The notes under the pieces: generated by a model | Seen by the model: only the letters and a program-made list of their open reading frames with translations | What the model was told of the DNA's origin: nothing | Databases searched by the model: none | NCBI GenBank assembly: GCA_010094025.1 | Contig: ML991786.1 | Location: forward strand, 310,001-374,000 | Source of the DNA: Viridothelium virens | Taxonomy: Eukaryota > Ascomycota > Dothideomycetes > Trypetheliales > Trypetheliaceae | DNA: 64,000 nucleotides | Reading direction: 5' to 3' | Shown here: one piece after another, positions 34,139-45,005 of the stretch | Layout of the letters: every line of letters starts with the position of its first letter | How positions within the stretch are numbered: position 1 is the first letter of the stretch | Translations under genes and position numbers: made by a program

Positions 34139-35754
34139 TCAAACCCGGTATGTGAACTCGGGGTTCTCCCTATCTGTCAAATCCAAGAATTCCTGATTCT
34201 CAAGCTTGACGTAGTCCGGTCGCGCTCTAATCGCCGCCTTTTTCTTATTCTGATACTTGCAATAGAAGTATATGAACAGTAGATCGAAGATGTTGAAACC
34301 CCAACAGCAGATAATGGTAATCTCGGCGGGAACATAATTGGTGCCCCGAAAGGTCTGCGGACCAATGATATTACCAACGCAATAGCCAATTAGGTACATA
34401 GCTGCAACGGTGGTCTTCTTCGTGTACCCAGATACGTTTGTGGAGACGAGGGAGAGCAAGGCCACAAAAGGTGTGGCTTGGGCCTGGGTTAGATAGTAGC
34501 CGCCTAGTCTGCCGTTGGGATTGGATTTTGGAAGGCCTATGATGAGCGCCATCCCGAGGATAGAGATTAGAAGGCAGGATCCAGAGATAAGGATACGGTT
34601 GTTGTATCTATCGCCAAGGTGAAGACAGACGATTAAAGTGACTATTTCGACAACCCCACCGGGAGTGCCCCAAAGAAGTGACTCGTCGGCAGTAAAGCCG
34701 AAAGACTGGATGAGAAGAGAGAAAAAATTGGAGATTCCACCATTAGGGATGTCTCCAACAAGGGCATAAAGGAAGAACGCCCAGGACAGTGGATCCGTCA
34801 AAGCCTCTCTGAGCTGATACATTTTCCAGTGCTTATTTCCGACTCCTTGTTGATTCACTCGAATGCGCTCAATGGCCAGTAACCGCTCCTCAGGCTTCAA
34901 CCAGCGGGCATTCATCTGGTTGTCAGGAACGACAAACCAGAATATTACACCCATGGCAAAGGTTAATAGACCTGTCACCAGAAAAACGATTTTCCACGGC
35001 GCGATTGCAGCGCCATGATGTTCAACTCCTTTTGCGATACCGTACGCGACTAAACCACCAAAAATCTGTGCCCATCCGTTGAAGCTGAACCAGATGCCTG
35101 TCCTTGTACCTTGTTCGCTCTTCGTGTACCATTGAGAAGTCAGAAGGGCGAAGCCCGGAGTCACGGCCGCTTCGAAAACACCCAGGAAGAAACGAATCGT
35201 AACGGCGCCTCCGTAGTTTTCCACTGCAGCAAAGCAGGAGAGCACAAGCCCCCACATCATAATGTTGAAGGCTGAATATTTTCCGAGAGGAAGTCTTTGC
35301 AGGAGACGATTCGTGGGATACTCAAAGCCAAGATAGCCAAAGTAGAACATTGAGCCCAGCCAGCTGTACTGGCCAGCGTCGATATGGATGTCATTCTTGA
35401 TTCCCATTACACTGGCGTAAGAGAGGGTGGTCTTATCGAGGTAATTGAGACCGTAGACGACGCACATGATCTAGGAACCATTAACGTACGACATTTTCTT
35501 AGAGGTACAACAGTACTCGCCGGTATTAAGTTCCAATCAATTTTCCGGAGCAATGCCTTGTTCGTAGCTTCATCGATCTCAATGACTTGACCCTCGTGGC
35601 CAGCAAAAGCCTTCAGAGCCTCGTCTGCATCGTGGGAATGCTTGAGAATCCGTTCGTCGACACTACCGTGACGAATTGCCTCTTCCACCAACTGCTGCGC
35701 CTTTGGCCCCTCTGTATGCTCTGGCCGCAGAGTTTTCTCTCCTGCGATATCCAT
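34139..35754 (-). CDS. MFS transporter, Dal5/allantoate permease family
   Basis: Exons 35754-35521 and 35470-34139 give 521 residues with about 12 membrane segments. It belongs to the anion:cation symporter branch (Dal5, Tna1, Vht1 relatives): RKIDWNLIP before helix 1, then IMCVVYGLNYLDKTTLSYAS, GSMFYFGYLGFEYPTNRLLQ, and RFFLGVFEAAVTPGF. Likely cargo is an organic anion or vitamin (allantoate, nicotinate or similar); it cannot be chosen from sequence. The 50-nt intron joins the conserved IP|IMC only if it starts with GC (CCG|gcgagt, 35520). A GT 4 nt further in breaks the frame, and in-frame GT choices leave a very short 38-41-nt intron. The C-terminus is cytosolic and charged. Confidence 0.9.
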
Positions 35755-36691
35755 TCTTTGCTACTGCCAAATATTGCAAGAGATTTGACAGTCGATGGTC
35801 AGGACCGAGAGTATGCCCCCCGAAACTTCCCGAGAGCCAATGAATCGAGAAAGAGGAATCAGTTACAGAGAAGGCAGAGAGTTGTAGGATTTACATGTGT
35901 CCTGTCTCCTAGAACATGTAGATAACGGACTAGCGATCAGCATCATACCTCTGACGGCCCATTTTCTTGCCAAGGGCGCGATAACCTCATTGACTCTATT
36001 ACCCTACGCTACACACACACACACAATCGCGTGGGGAAGGACGGCTCAGCATTGCAACAGCTCGTGTGGGGAGGCTCAAAATGGAAGGTCTAATGGCGAT
36101 TCATGGACACCAATGATCTCATCCCTCGTTATCCTTCATGCCGGGCCACCGATAAGACTGCAACACGGATCTAGTTAATCCGATCCGAACTCGAAATGTC
36201 AATACCCGAATGGTGCAATTTGAGCAAATCTTTACGAGCAAATAACTCCGCATCAAGACTTGATGACCAGAATCCGACTTCGGATTTGGATTTTTCAGGT
36301 CCTCAGCTTTCTTTTGGACCGCAAGATTTCTCAAAATTTTTGATAATTCGATGGTTGGTCCTGGGTTCCGAGACATTGTCAAATTGCAATCCGATCTCAA
36401 CGACCAATCAGCAAGTATTGATCAAATACGAGCCGATAGAAGTAATTTTCATATCGAGATCTACCATTCTACTGTATACCTCCGGCAAGAAATATCTTTC
36501 CTGAGTCGTGATAGCTATTTTTCTGATTTTGGTGGCGTAATCAAAGGCAAATGGTCGTCTTGGACGACCGTAAAAACGTGACTTTTGGCCAATCAGAACC
36601 CGAGATCGGGCTTTTTCAGGGTCCAAGCAGAAACTTCAGATGATAAAAATGTTCGTGCCACTTAGATACTTGTGCGATACAACCAGCAACC
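35755..36691. promoter_or_regulatory. Intergenic promoter region, permease / DBP3
   Basis: 937 nt between divergent genes with no coding signal. It contains an (AC)7 run, an AAAATTTTT element near 36333 that resembles the RRPE motif of yeast ribosome-biogenesis promoters, and a perfect 7-bp inverted repeat GGTCGTC-TTG-GACGACC at 36553-36569, about 120 nt upstream of the DBP3 start. Confidence 0.5.
36011..36025. repeat. (AC)n microsatellite
   Basis: Seven AC units plus one A; simple repeat in the permease-DBP3 spacer. Confidence 0.9.
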
Positions 36692-38886
36692 ATGGGTAAA
36701 AAGAGAAAGGAGAAGCACGACTGGACCAAAGAGGCCGAGCTCATCGCTGATGCCTTTGTGCAGCGCAAGCGACTCAAGACCCTGAGAGTCGCCCAAGAAC
36801 AAGCAGAAGCGAAGGATATTTTGCCAGCGTCTGATGAAACAACCAGAGCCTTAGACACAGAGACTCAGGATGAGCTCGAGGTTGCGGCTGTCCGGCTTTC
36901 CGATCCCACGAATGGAACTGCAGATTTCTCTCCGGATGGTAGTCCCCCCAAGAAAATGGAAACGAAGCTTGCATACATCCCCAAGCCCTCAAAGGAGGAA
37001 CGCAAAGCTATGAAGCACGAGCGCAAAGCTCTCAAGCGCGAGCTGAAAGCATACAACAAGGCAAAACACGCTGGCAAACACAGACGTATGGAGGACCCCT
37101 ACAAGAAGATGGAAGAGATGATGGCTGCACTGGGACCGGATGGAGAGAAAGATATTGCGAAGGACAGACGGAAGGTGAAGAGGAAAGAAGAGAGGGAAGT
37201 GTGGTTGGAGCACATGGGAGAAGAAAAGCAGCGGAGGATGGCTATGGTGAATGGTGGTTCTGGAAACGGCAATGACGAAGATGATGAGAGTCAGGAGGAC
37301 GACAGTAGAAGCGGGGACGAAGACAACTCCGAGGGTGGAGATGATGAAAACGAAGAGGAGGAAGATCAAGAAGAGGACGAGGATAAAGTCAAGGCTCGGA
37401 ATCGTACTACAACAAATGAAGCACCCCTGTCAGCAGCTGCTGCCAAAATTCTGGGATCAGTCTACGTCGAGCACCCATCTCTTGCTGAGACGCCGCAGGA
37501 AAAGATCGATGAATACCTCGCTCAGCATTTCATCACAATTAACGATCCCTCTTCTCATCCCAAGTATCGACCAGCTACCAAATTCGCCCACCTCCCCTTC
37601 AATGACGGCGCGCACCGAACCATCTACTCCCAGTTTAAAGATCCGACTCCCATTCAAGCAGCCGCCTGGCCTTACGCTATGGCCGGTCGCGATGTCATTG
37701 GCATAGCAGAGACTGGATCGGGCAAAACGCTTGCATTCGGCTCTCCTTGCATCCGGCATATTACCAGCATACCCAAGGGAGGCAAGAGAAAGGGCATCAG
37801 AGCCGTGGTCATCACGCCGACGCGGGAGCTGGCCTGCCAAATCTTCGAATATATGAAAAAGCTCGGCAGCGGATATAGGCTTGGAGTGGTATGTCTCTAT
37901 GGCGGCGTTTCAAAGGAGCAGCAAAGGGAGGATCTGATAACCGCGAACATTGTCGTTGCTACACCAGGAAGGCTTCAGGACCTCATAGATGAGGGTGCGG
38001 CGGACATGAGTATGGTGAGCTATCTGGTTCTGGATGAGGCGGATCGTATGTTAGAAAAGGGATTCGATGAGGCAATCAAGAAGATTGTTCGCACAATGCC
38101 CAAGAACGGGGCTGATAGGCAGACGCTAATGTTTACTGCGACCTGGCCAGCCAGTATACGGGAACTTGCGGCCACATATATGACGGAACCAGTAAGGATT
38201 GGCATCGGTGATAATCCTGATGGAGAGCTCAGAGCAAACAAGCGGATCACCCAGACTGTGGAAGTAGTACTGCCGAGCCAGAAGCAATTGAGGCTGCTAC
38301 AAATCTTGAAGAGGAATATGCGTGGGGAGGGTCAAGATCGCATCCTAGTCTTTTGCCTATACAAGAAGGAGGCCTTCAAGGTTGAAGTCTTTCTCAAGAG
38401 AAAGGATCTCAGGGTAGTCAGTATCCACGGAGACTTGAATCAATCACAACGCACAGCCAATTTGCAAGCATTCAAGGATGGGTATGTTCCAATACTTGTT
38501 GCTACGGACGTGGCAAGTCGCGGTCTGGATATTCCTAATGTCAACCTTGTTGTCAACATGACCTTCCCATTGACAGTGGAAGATTATGTGCATCGCATCG
38601 GAAGGTAAATATCATTCATACCACATCAGTTTGCAAAGGCTAATATCTCCTCTCAAGGACTGGACGCGCTGGCAAGACTGGTCTTGCCATCACACTTTTC
38701 TCACAAAAGGATAAGCATCTGGCTGGAGAATTGATCGGTGTACTGGAGAAGGCAGACCAAAAGGTCCCTAATGAGCTATTGAAATTCGGCAGAACGGTGA
38801 AGAAAAAGCAGCACGAGGCATATGGAAATTTTTACAAGGACCCTACTGAGATGAAGAAGCCCACGAAGATTACTTTTGACGATTGA
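36692..38886 (+). CDS. DBP3: DEAD-box ATP-dependent RNA helicase Dbp3
   Basis: Nucleolar helicase of 60S ribosome assembly (pre-rRNA processing in ITS1). Exons 36692-38604 and 38658-38886 (53-nt intron) give 713 residues. A ~260-residue Lys/Glu/Asp-rich N-terminus with an acidic block ([11 protein letters not shown]) precedes the core: Q motif [10 protein letters not shown], motif I AETGSGKT near 340, PTREL, TPGR, motif II DEAD near 448, motif III as TAT rather than SAT, and [13 protein letters not shown], split by the intron within the arginine codon. The C-terminal [19 protein letters not shown] and [10 protein letters not shown] identify Dbp3 rather than Mak5 or Dbp2. The N-terminus is longer than in most Dbp3 proteins. 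Confidence 0.92.
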
Positions 38887-40829
38887 CATGTTCACGTATG
38901 GAAGCCGAACGTGTCTGTATCGTGGTACTACTGAATAGCTGATTAGAAACTTCATGAAAACTTTTGCTCGGATGTACTCCGCATCACGATTGCTTCCCGC
39001 TCACAACTTCATCCTTTCTTGCAGATATCTTACCACGTTCACTAAGCTATCTATGGGGGGCGTGCCCATTGGATTGCAGGGGTTTGGGTTGACCCCAGAA
39101 TTGAGCGGGACGTGCCGGAGACGGTCCACCCGAGAAGGAATGAAGAGCTTCGGCCAGCTTCAACCCGAAAACTGACAGCCAGATTTTAGCTACCTAGTAA
39201 ATTATAGCGGATCACTGTCTTTCTGTCTGAATCTCTACACAACTTTGCGCAAGGCTTAGTAAAGCCCAGTGAGCAATGATACTGGTACTCTGACTTGGTA
39301 GAACTGTCGAAAGCTCGACTGGGCACTGAATCAGCCTCCTCAGCTCTTTGTAATTGTGGGTTTGCATCCATCCGTAACACATCCATCTTTCTTGAGATTT
39401 GCTCCACGGTGCCCTTCGGTGCCTCCTTCCTCGATCTCTTCGGATAGTACGGCGCTGTCCACATAGCCACCACATCGGCACTGTGCCGAGGGCCATAGCG
39501 GCCGAATCTCGGGAGGATCATGTTAGTAGTCTGTCACCGGTCCTCGGTCAGCAGAGGTCGTCCAATCTGCTCCATCATCCAAACCCATAAACCTGTGATT
39601 CGCGGAGTGTTTCGAAACTTTTGTACCAAGTCGGGCCGCGCCGGTGTCTTGGCTGTACTCTGCGTGCCATCGCACGATCATGCACCTCGCTGCGGCGTCG
39701 AGACGCAAGTTCCTGGAGCTCGGCCAGCTTACCCGGCATACAGCGGATTATTCATAATCAGGAGTTCGCCTGGTTTTAGCATTCACCCATTTCGAGCCTG
39801 CATCGGGGGCCTTGGACACAGGCACTGCAGCGTAGACTCTGGTTGCTTTGAATTGTGGGTATGAGCAGGGGTTCCAGAGTCCAAGAAAGCGCAGGCGCCC
39901 ACGGCAGCGTATCGGTGGGCATGAAAAAGACTGACTCTAGACGCGCCCGATATCGAATGATGGGCGGGTGCACGGCAACACCGCGTCAGGAGAGCCTTTT
40001 CAATAATAGCAACCCGCTGCTATTGACTGATGGCCCACGATGCACGTCACACGCAAGGATTGGCTCATCGCAATGACAAGGCTTGTGGGAACGAGGTGCA
40101 ATTTGCATGTGAACGAGCTGAGACTGCCCTTCAGGTGCCTTCTTTACCATTTCAATTTTAAGAGCCGAAACTTCCTTCCTGCTTTTCCTTTGCCACGACT
40201 TCTTTCTTGCCAAGCCTACCTAGAACACCATTGTGGCCATCGCCACTAGCACGGTTTTCTCAGTGCCAGACTTGATCCTAGTTCTGGAACAAAGGCTCTT
40301 GGGTCCTCCCACCAATCAGCAATCCGTTCCACAGCGGTGAATGGGCAATAGCGCCACACCATTGACTTTGTTGCATGGAGCCGTTACCAAAACGACCCAT
40401 TCAGATGCTCCTACCTGCATCGTTCTTGTGACCTACTTTTTCAATTCTCTGTTGTCATTCAAACACTCACACCGTTCCCTACCTTTATATACCGCCTCAA
40501 TTCTCCTACATACTTTCCTGATCAGTTATCGCAAACTTCTGGCTCTGGAAGCCACCAGGATCAATTTCAATAGCTTCAACAAAGAATTCTCTTGCATTCA
40601 GACTCTTACAATAACCTTTGCTAAGCGGTGGTCTCAGTGTATGTAATTCTTCCTGACGTTTGACATCTATGACTGACCACTGATTCAGGATCTCTTCAAA
40701 TTGCGCTACTTTTATTTGGATCGTCTCGCATAATTTGAGCGTTCTAAAAGCACCGCTGAAAAATCGTATCACTCCAACGACTCTATCCTCAGATTCCCAA
40801 TCATCCAACCCGGATCCCTCTGCCAGAGC
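38887..40829. other. Long intergenic region, possibly holding gene debris
   Basis: 1.9 kb without an intact gene. Between about 39.2 and 39.9 kb the minus strand has several short frames in shifting phase; one carries MLKPGELLIMNN (near 39.75 kb), reminiscent of TauD/TfdA dioxygenases but too short to claim. The right end (from about 40.4 kb, with TATATA at 40486-40491) looks like promoter and leader for the gene at 40830. Confidence 0.4.
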
Positions 40830-41747
40830 ATGGTTAGAAATGCTAGCACTCGTACCATGAACGCCTCAGCGTCGGCATCGTCGCCGGTCCCGGGCACTAC
40901 ACGGATTACTCGCTCAGATAGTGGCTTTGCTGATGCAGATTTTCGAAAATCAATAGACAGGCCGTCTGGATCACACGCCAGCACCAAGCGTAACTCGCAC
41001 AGCACTCACGGCAGTCGCCAGTCGTCTCGCAGCTCTGTGCGCCCGTCTGCATCACAATTTGCGGGTGATTCTCCAAGACATCAACGCCCAAAGCTACACT
41101 CCTACAAATCTTCTGCTAGCTCTCAAAGAGCCAATACTGAAGAGCTACATGCCCTGTACACTCGTTCTTGTGCGATCATGCGATGTAACTCAACTCCGAG
41201 CGGCGGCTTTTCACATATTCCTCCACCAGCCGGTGTCGCGAGTTCACAGTCTAGCATACGGAGTCAACCTATATCAATTACTAGTACCATGGCTTCTGTC
41301 CCACATCACCCCATGTCTCACAATGCACATGTTCGTGTAGACGCGCTGGCATTCGCCAATCCATGGGCTCCAACATATGCTCCAACGATGGAGCCTGAGC
41401 CGCCTGCAACCGAGCCAGTTCCAATAGAGGTCATTGCTCCGACAACGATGCACTGGCTCACTCCTGAAACCCGCGCGAAGCAGTATGCAGAGATAGAAAG
41501 GTCCTGCAAAGGTTGGAGAGGATTCTTGAAGAAAGCAACGCGGAGTGAGAAGAAGGCAAGGCAGACACAGGATCATTTAATTGACTTTTACGATGAAAAC
41601 AAGGGAGATGATGCTGCAAGTGTCAGACGCTATCGTATCGATACTGACGACGAAGACGAGGAAAAGGAGAATGATATACCCCAGCCAGTGGCTGACGTGA
41701 AGATGCCAAAGGGCAGAAGGAAAGGATGGCTCGGTGGACGGCGATGA
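40830..41747 (+). CDS. Ser-rich fungal protein of unknown function
   Basis: A single exon of 305 residues. The first ~190 are low-complexity and Ser/Thr/Pro-rich with RS-like pieces (SRQSSRSSVRPS), probably disordered and phosphorylated. The C-terminal third is the conserved part: WLTPETRAKQYAEIERSCKG, WRGFLKKATRS, then FYDENKGDDAASVRRYRID, a layout I associate with small uncharacterised ascomycete proteins. An acidic patch and a basic tail (KGRRKGWLGGRR) end it. No signal peptide or membrane helix. A second ATG lies in frame at 40857. Function unknown; the conserved C-terminal block argues that it is a real gene. Confidence 0.75.
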   Translation: MVRNASTRTMNASASASSPVPGTTRITRSDSGFADADFRKSIDRPSGSHASTKRNSHSTHGSRQSSRSSVRPSASQFAGDSPRHQRPKLHSYKSSASSQRANTEELHALYTRSCAIMRCNSTPSGGFSHIPPPAGVASSQSSIRSQPISITSTMASVPHHPMSHNAHVRVDALAFANPWAPTYAPTMEPEPPATEPVPIEVIAPTTMHWLTPETRAKQYAEIERSCKGWRGFLKKATRSEKKARQTQDHLIDFYDENKGDDAASVRRYRIDTDDEDEEKENDIPQPVADVKMPKGRRKGWLGGRR

Positions 41748-42267
41748 AGGGTTGTATCAGAACGCCAATTACGATAAGACGGATGGAGGGCTTGCTTTTT
41801 TGCGTTTTATGCACTATACCCCGGCCATTGCTGCCATAGACTGTAGTTGTTATGACGAAGCTTCCTTTACAAGACATGATTATGCCTTTAATACAAGAAT
41901 GGATAGAGATACATTAACGAGATATTGGCTCGCCAGAACTACCTTGGAGACCCAGAAGAGCCTGATGAAGAAAAGGAAAATCCTAAGGCCATTTGATACG
42001 CCATGACACCTTTACGAAACCCCCAACCCGTTACCGACACATCCTTTAGGTAGATATCCCCGAAAACCCACCAAACTCACCCAAACGCCCCGTGAAAAGG
42101 AACTACCATCTCATGTTTACCCCTTACCCCCAATAGCTCCTGTCCCCTCCTCTTCTCTTCCCCTTCTCTTTCCCTTCTCCTTGCCCTCTTCTCTCCCTCC
42201 CTCCCTCCCTCCCTCCCTCCCTCCACCTCTCGAACCCACGACACCCACGACACCCACGACACCCACC
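41748..42267. other. Convergent 3' regions with simple repeats
   Basis: 520 nt between converging genes. Apart from the simple repeats at 42193-42266 nothing is seen; small frames such as 41734-42006 lack any pattern. Confidence 0.5.
42193..42266. repeat. (CTCC)8 tract and 9-bp tandem repeat
   Basis: Eight CTCC units fill 42193-42224; a 9-bp unit ACACCCACG, about 3.5 copies, fills 42234-42266 and abuts the stop codon of the CYSTM gene (42268). On the mRNA strand the first becomes a purine-only GGAG run just after the stop. Confidence 0.85.
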
Positions 42268-42855
42268 TCAGAAGAGAAGGTCCAAACAGCAACAACACGC
42301 CAACGCCGCACAGCACGCCCCCAACAGCCCCTCCGTCGCCCCCGCCCCCCTCTGATCCGCATAATACCCACCCGGCGCGCCCTGCCCGGGACCATAGTAC
42401 ATCGGGCCACCCTGCCCGTACCCGTATCCCTGCTGCTGCTGAGGTCCGCCATAGTAGCCCTGCTGCTGCTGGTATTGCGGCCCGCCGTAGTAGCCTTGCT
42501 GGGGCCCGCCATAGTAGCCTTGCTGCGGCTGCTGGCCGTAGTAGCCCTGCTGTGGCGGGCCGTACGGTCCAGCTTGCTGTTGCTGCTGGTTCGGCGGGTA
42601 TTGGTAGGGCGCGAGGGCTTGCGATTGCGGAGCGGGCGAGGAGACGGGAGAGGAGACGTTGTCGCCGTAAGGGCCGGCGTCGTAGTGTGCTTGGGGGGGT
42701 GGTTGCGGGTAGGAGGGGGGGGGGCCGTCGGGGGCGTCCTGAGGGGAGGAGGTTAGCTTGGGGGTGGTTACTGGAGGGGTGGGGAGGGAGATGGGGAGAT
42801 GGGGAGATGGGAGAGATGGGGAAGGGGGGTGACGTACGTATTTTTGGGAGGACAT
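42268..42855 (-). CDS. CYSTM-type tail-anchored protein with GYY/Q repeats
   Basis: Exons 42855-42838 (six codons, MSSQKY) and 42738-42268, joined across a 99-nt intron (donor gtacgt, ctaac branch, acceptor ctcag), give 162 residues. After a Pro-rich start (DAPDGPPPSYPQPPPQ) comes a minisatellite-coded block of QQGYYGGP-like units with poly-Gln. The end, GATEGLLGACCAALACCCCLDLLF split as a Cys-rich hydrophobic helix with an LF terminus, is the CYSTM module shared with yeast YBR016W, YDL012C and YDR210W, which sit in the plasma membrane through lipidated cysteines and are linked to stress and metal tolerance. Repeat number may vary among strains. The family call is by the tail and overall plan. 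Confidence 0.87.
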   Translation of the reverse strand: MSSQKYVRHPPSPSLPSPHLPISLPTPPVTTPKLTSSPQDAPDGPPPSYPQPPPQAHYDAGPYGDNVSSPVSSPAPQSQALAPYQYPPNQQQQQAGPYGPPQQGYYGQQPQQGYYGGPQQGYYGGPQYQQQQGYYGGPQQQQGYGYGQGGPMYYGPGQGAPGGYYADQRGAGATEGLLGACCAALACCCCLDLLF

Positions 42856-43856
42856 GATTGCGACTGAGGGTGAGATTAGAGTGGGTGTGTTGAATTCGCG
42901 AAGATATAGGTTGCTGGAGTCAGGTAGTTATGTTGATAGCCGCAAGATGAGATGGTAGCTTTGTTAGGTGGATAGGGCGAGGCACCCGCTTTATGGTGAT
43001 GAGATTGTGTACTAAGGTCTGACAAGAAGCTAGAGAATGATTTGGTATTATTATACAGGACTCGAGTTCTAGCCTGGTTGACTGTCGTGCATGCCTGACT
43101 GCGCCTCGCTCCCGGTGATCGTTCGCAAGACAAGACTCGAGCCGTTTCGCCTCCGATTCGAAACCTTTGTTCGAACTTAGATCTTCTACCACGGCATGTA
43201 ATTTAATACCAGCACTTTTTTTTTTGCAATCGCGAATACCACTTTGATAATGCACGACAGCTTAGTTTACTAGATTCTATTTTTGTCTACAGACCTAAGT
43301 ACATGGATAATTTATCTTTCAATTGAATTATAAGTCAGGTACTCCGTAAGCCGCCGTGGATTCCGGTTTTGTTATCCTAAGCACCCCTGAATAGCCCATG
43401 TTCCGTGCACTTCTTGTTGCAGTCTAGGCCCAGGACCCAATCCGGATATTTCGTTCTATCTCGTGGAACCTTCACATCGATTATATTACCTCTGTGAGTT
43501 GGTCATCTACTAATCCCGTGTATTTCAGATGTTGTATTGGTTGGATAAGTAATTCTGCCTTCGATATTTTCCTATAATTCAATCTTATTTTCAGAAGCGA
43601 TCTAGTACGCGCTGAGACGGTAAATCAGGGCCTATCAATTCTCTCATTGCAACCTCCTAGAAAGCTGCTGAGTAACAGATGATATAGGATTCTCTAAGTA
43701 CAGGCTGAGAGAAGTGTGACAAATTTGTATTTCGAATCGTCAAAGACAATGTTCATGAATCGAATTTAAAAGAGAAACGAAAGCTCGGTTGGATATTCCA
43801 CTCATTCAGGATATCCTCCGGTGGACCCATCAGCAAAAGAAGTACATGGCATAGCC
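42856..43856. other. Intergenic, AT-rich in its second half
   Basis: 1.0 kb. The first ~150 nt is the promoter and leader of the CYSTM gene. From about 43250 to 43800 the DNA is AT-rich with no coding signal; the end is the 3'UTR of the pectate lyase. Confidence 0.45.
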
Positions 43857-44672
43857 TTAACATGCAGGCACAGATGAGTATTTACAAGCAGTGCTAGGGC
43901 CGGATCCAACCTCAGTTGGCTCATCACCAGTATCATTACCCTCATACTCAACACAAATGTCGTCGACATCAGTAGCACAAGTATTGGAGATGGTAGCGGT
44001 GTCACCATAGTTGGAATTAATCCCAGCTATCTCGGAGCCGCCATTGGCCTTGACATTGGTGATTGTGACGGTACGCTTGCCCATGGTGTCGCAATTACCG
44101 CAGGAGCGGTACAACTTGCCGAAGTCGGCGACTTGGAAACCGTCGATAGAGACGGAGCCGATGCCGTTATGTTGAATGACTTTATCCTCGGCCCCTTGGG
44201 CACCGCCACCAGTTACGGTCATGTCGCCATCTTTCTTCATAGTGAGAGCATCTGCGTAGCTGTGTCAGTACAAAAGGCAGGCTATTGACAGCAGATGGCC
44301 TGAGTAGGTACCTTCGCATACAGCTGTCCACCACACGTTCTTGATTGTGCAACTGCCCTGACAGTGGACACCCTCGATCTGGTTTGCACCGATAATGACG
44401 TTTTGAAGCGTACCACCATCCTCTACGCTAAAAACGGCGTCGGAGTCTCCGCCCTCAGCTTGGCCGGTGCAAGAAACACCGCGGTCGTAGGTTTTCATGC
44501 CGCCATCAAAAACACCAGTTACACTCTGCGTGGATTTGAGGGTGACGGAGCCGTTGGAAGAAGGTATAGGGATCTTGTTGGCACGTGGTCTGATGGTCCG
44601 AAGGTTTGCTGGTTTGTAGTTCAAAGCCGAGGCCAGAGAGGCAAGGGCAAGGAGAGCAGTAAAAGTCTTCAT
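43857..44672 (-). CDS. Secreted pectate lyase, PL3 family
   Basis: Cleaves de-esterified pectin by beta-elimination, needing calcium, outside the cell; typical of plant-associated or saprotrophic fungi. Exons 44672-44312 and 44251-43857 (60-nt GT-AG intron) give 251 residues, the usual PL3 size. A signal peptide ([16 protein letters not shown]) precedes a parallel beta-helix: [77 protein letters not shown] and a C-terminal Cys. The CEDALT and [11 protein letters not shown] segments are PL3 signatures. The promoter has a TATA box and five same-strand GCCAAG motifs, suggesting pH control. No neighbouring pectinase genes are present. Confidence 0.93.
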
Positions 44673-44827
44673 GGTTTCGAAGGTGAAGGAAAGATTGTAC
44701 GACTTTAATGAGCCTATGGCACGTTGACGAAGAAAGAATGTAGCGAAGGGTAAGCAAACGCTGGAAACGAAGGAATAGAGAGCGGATGATAACTCGAAGG
44801 CTGAATTCTCACCTGCGAGTCACCTTG

Positions 44828-44834
44828 ATTTATA
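44828..44834 (-). promoter_or_regulatory. TATA box of the pectate lyase gene
   Basis: TATAAAT on the minus strand, about 155 nt upstream of the ATG at 44672. Confidence 0.55.
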
Positions 44835-45005
44835 GGCCACAGAGCTCTCGGGGCTCGTCATTGTGATGGGGAACCAAAATTCAAGGATAATATAAGGGGT
44901 TTCAAACATAGTTCTCTCTTGGAATGCATGACTGACGGAAGAAAGATGCTCACGAACACTTGCCGGGTTTGACACATCGCAGAACGATTCGGAAGGAAAC
45001 ACATT

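Noticed and set aside
42193-42266. CRISPR-like array
   Set aside because: These are simple direct repeats without spacers, in a eukaryotic genome.
43100-43190. Sequence resembling a tRNA B box (TTCGAATC)
   Set aside because: No matching A box or cloverleaf could be drawn around it.
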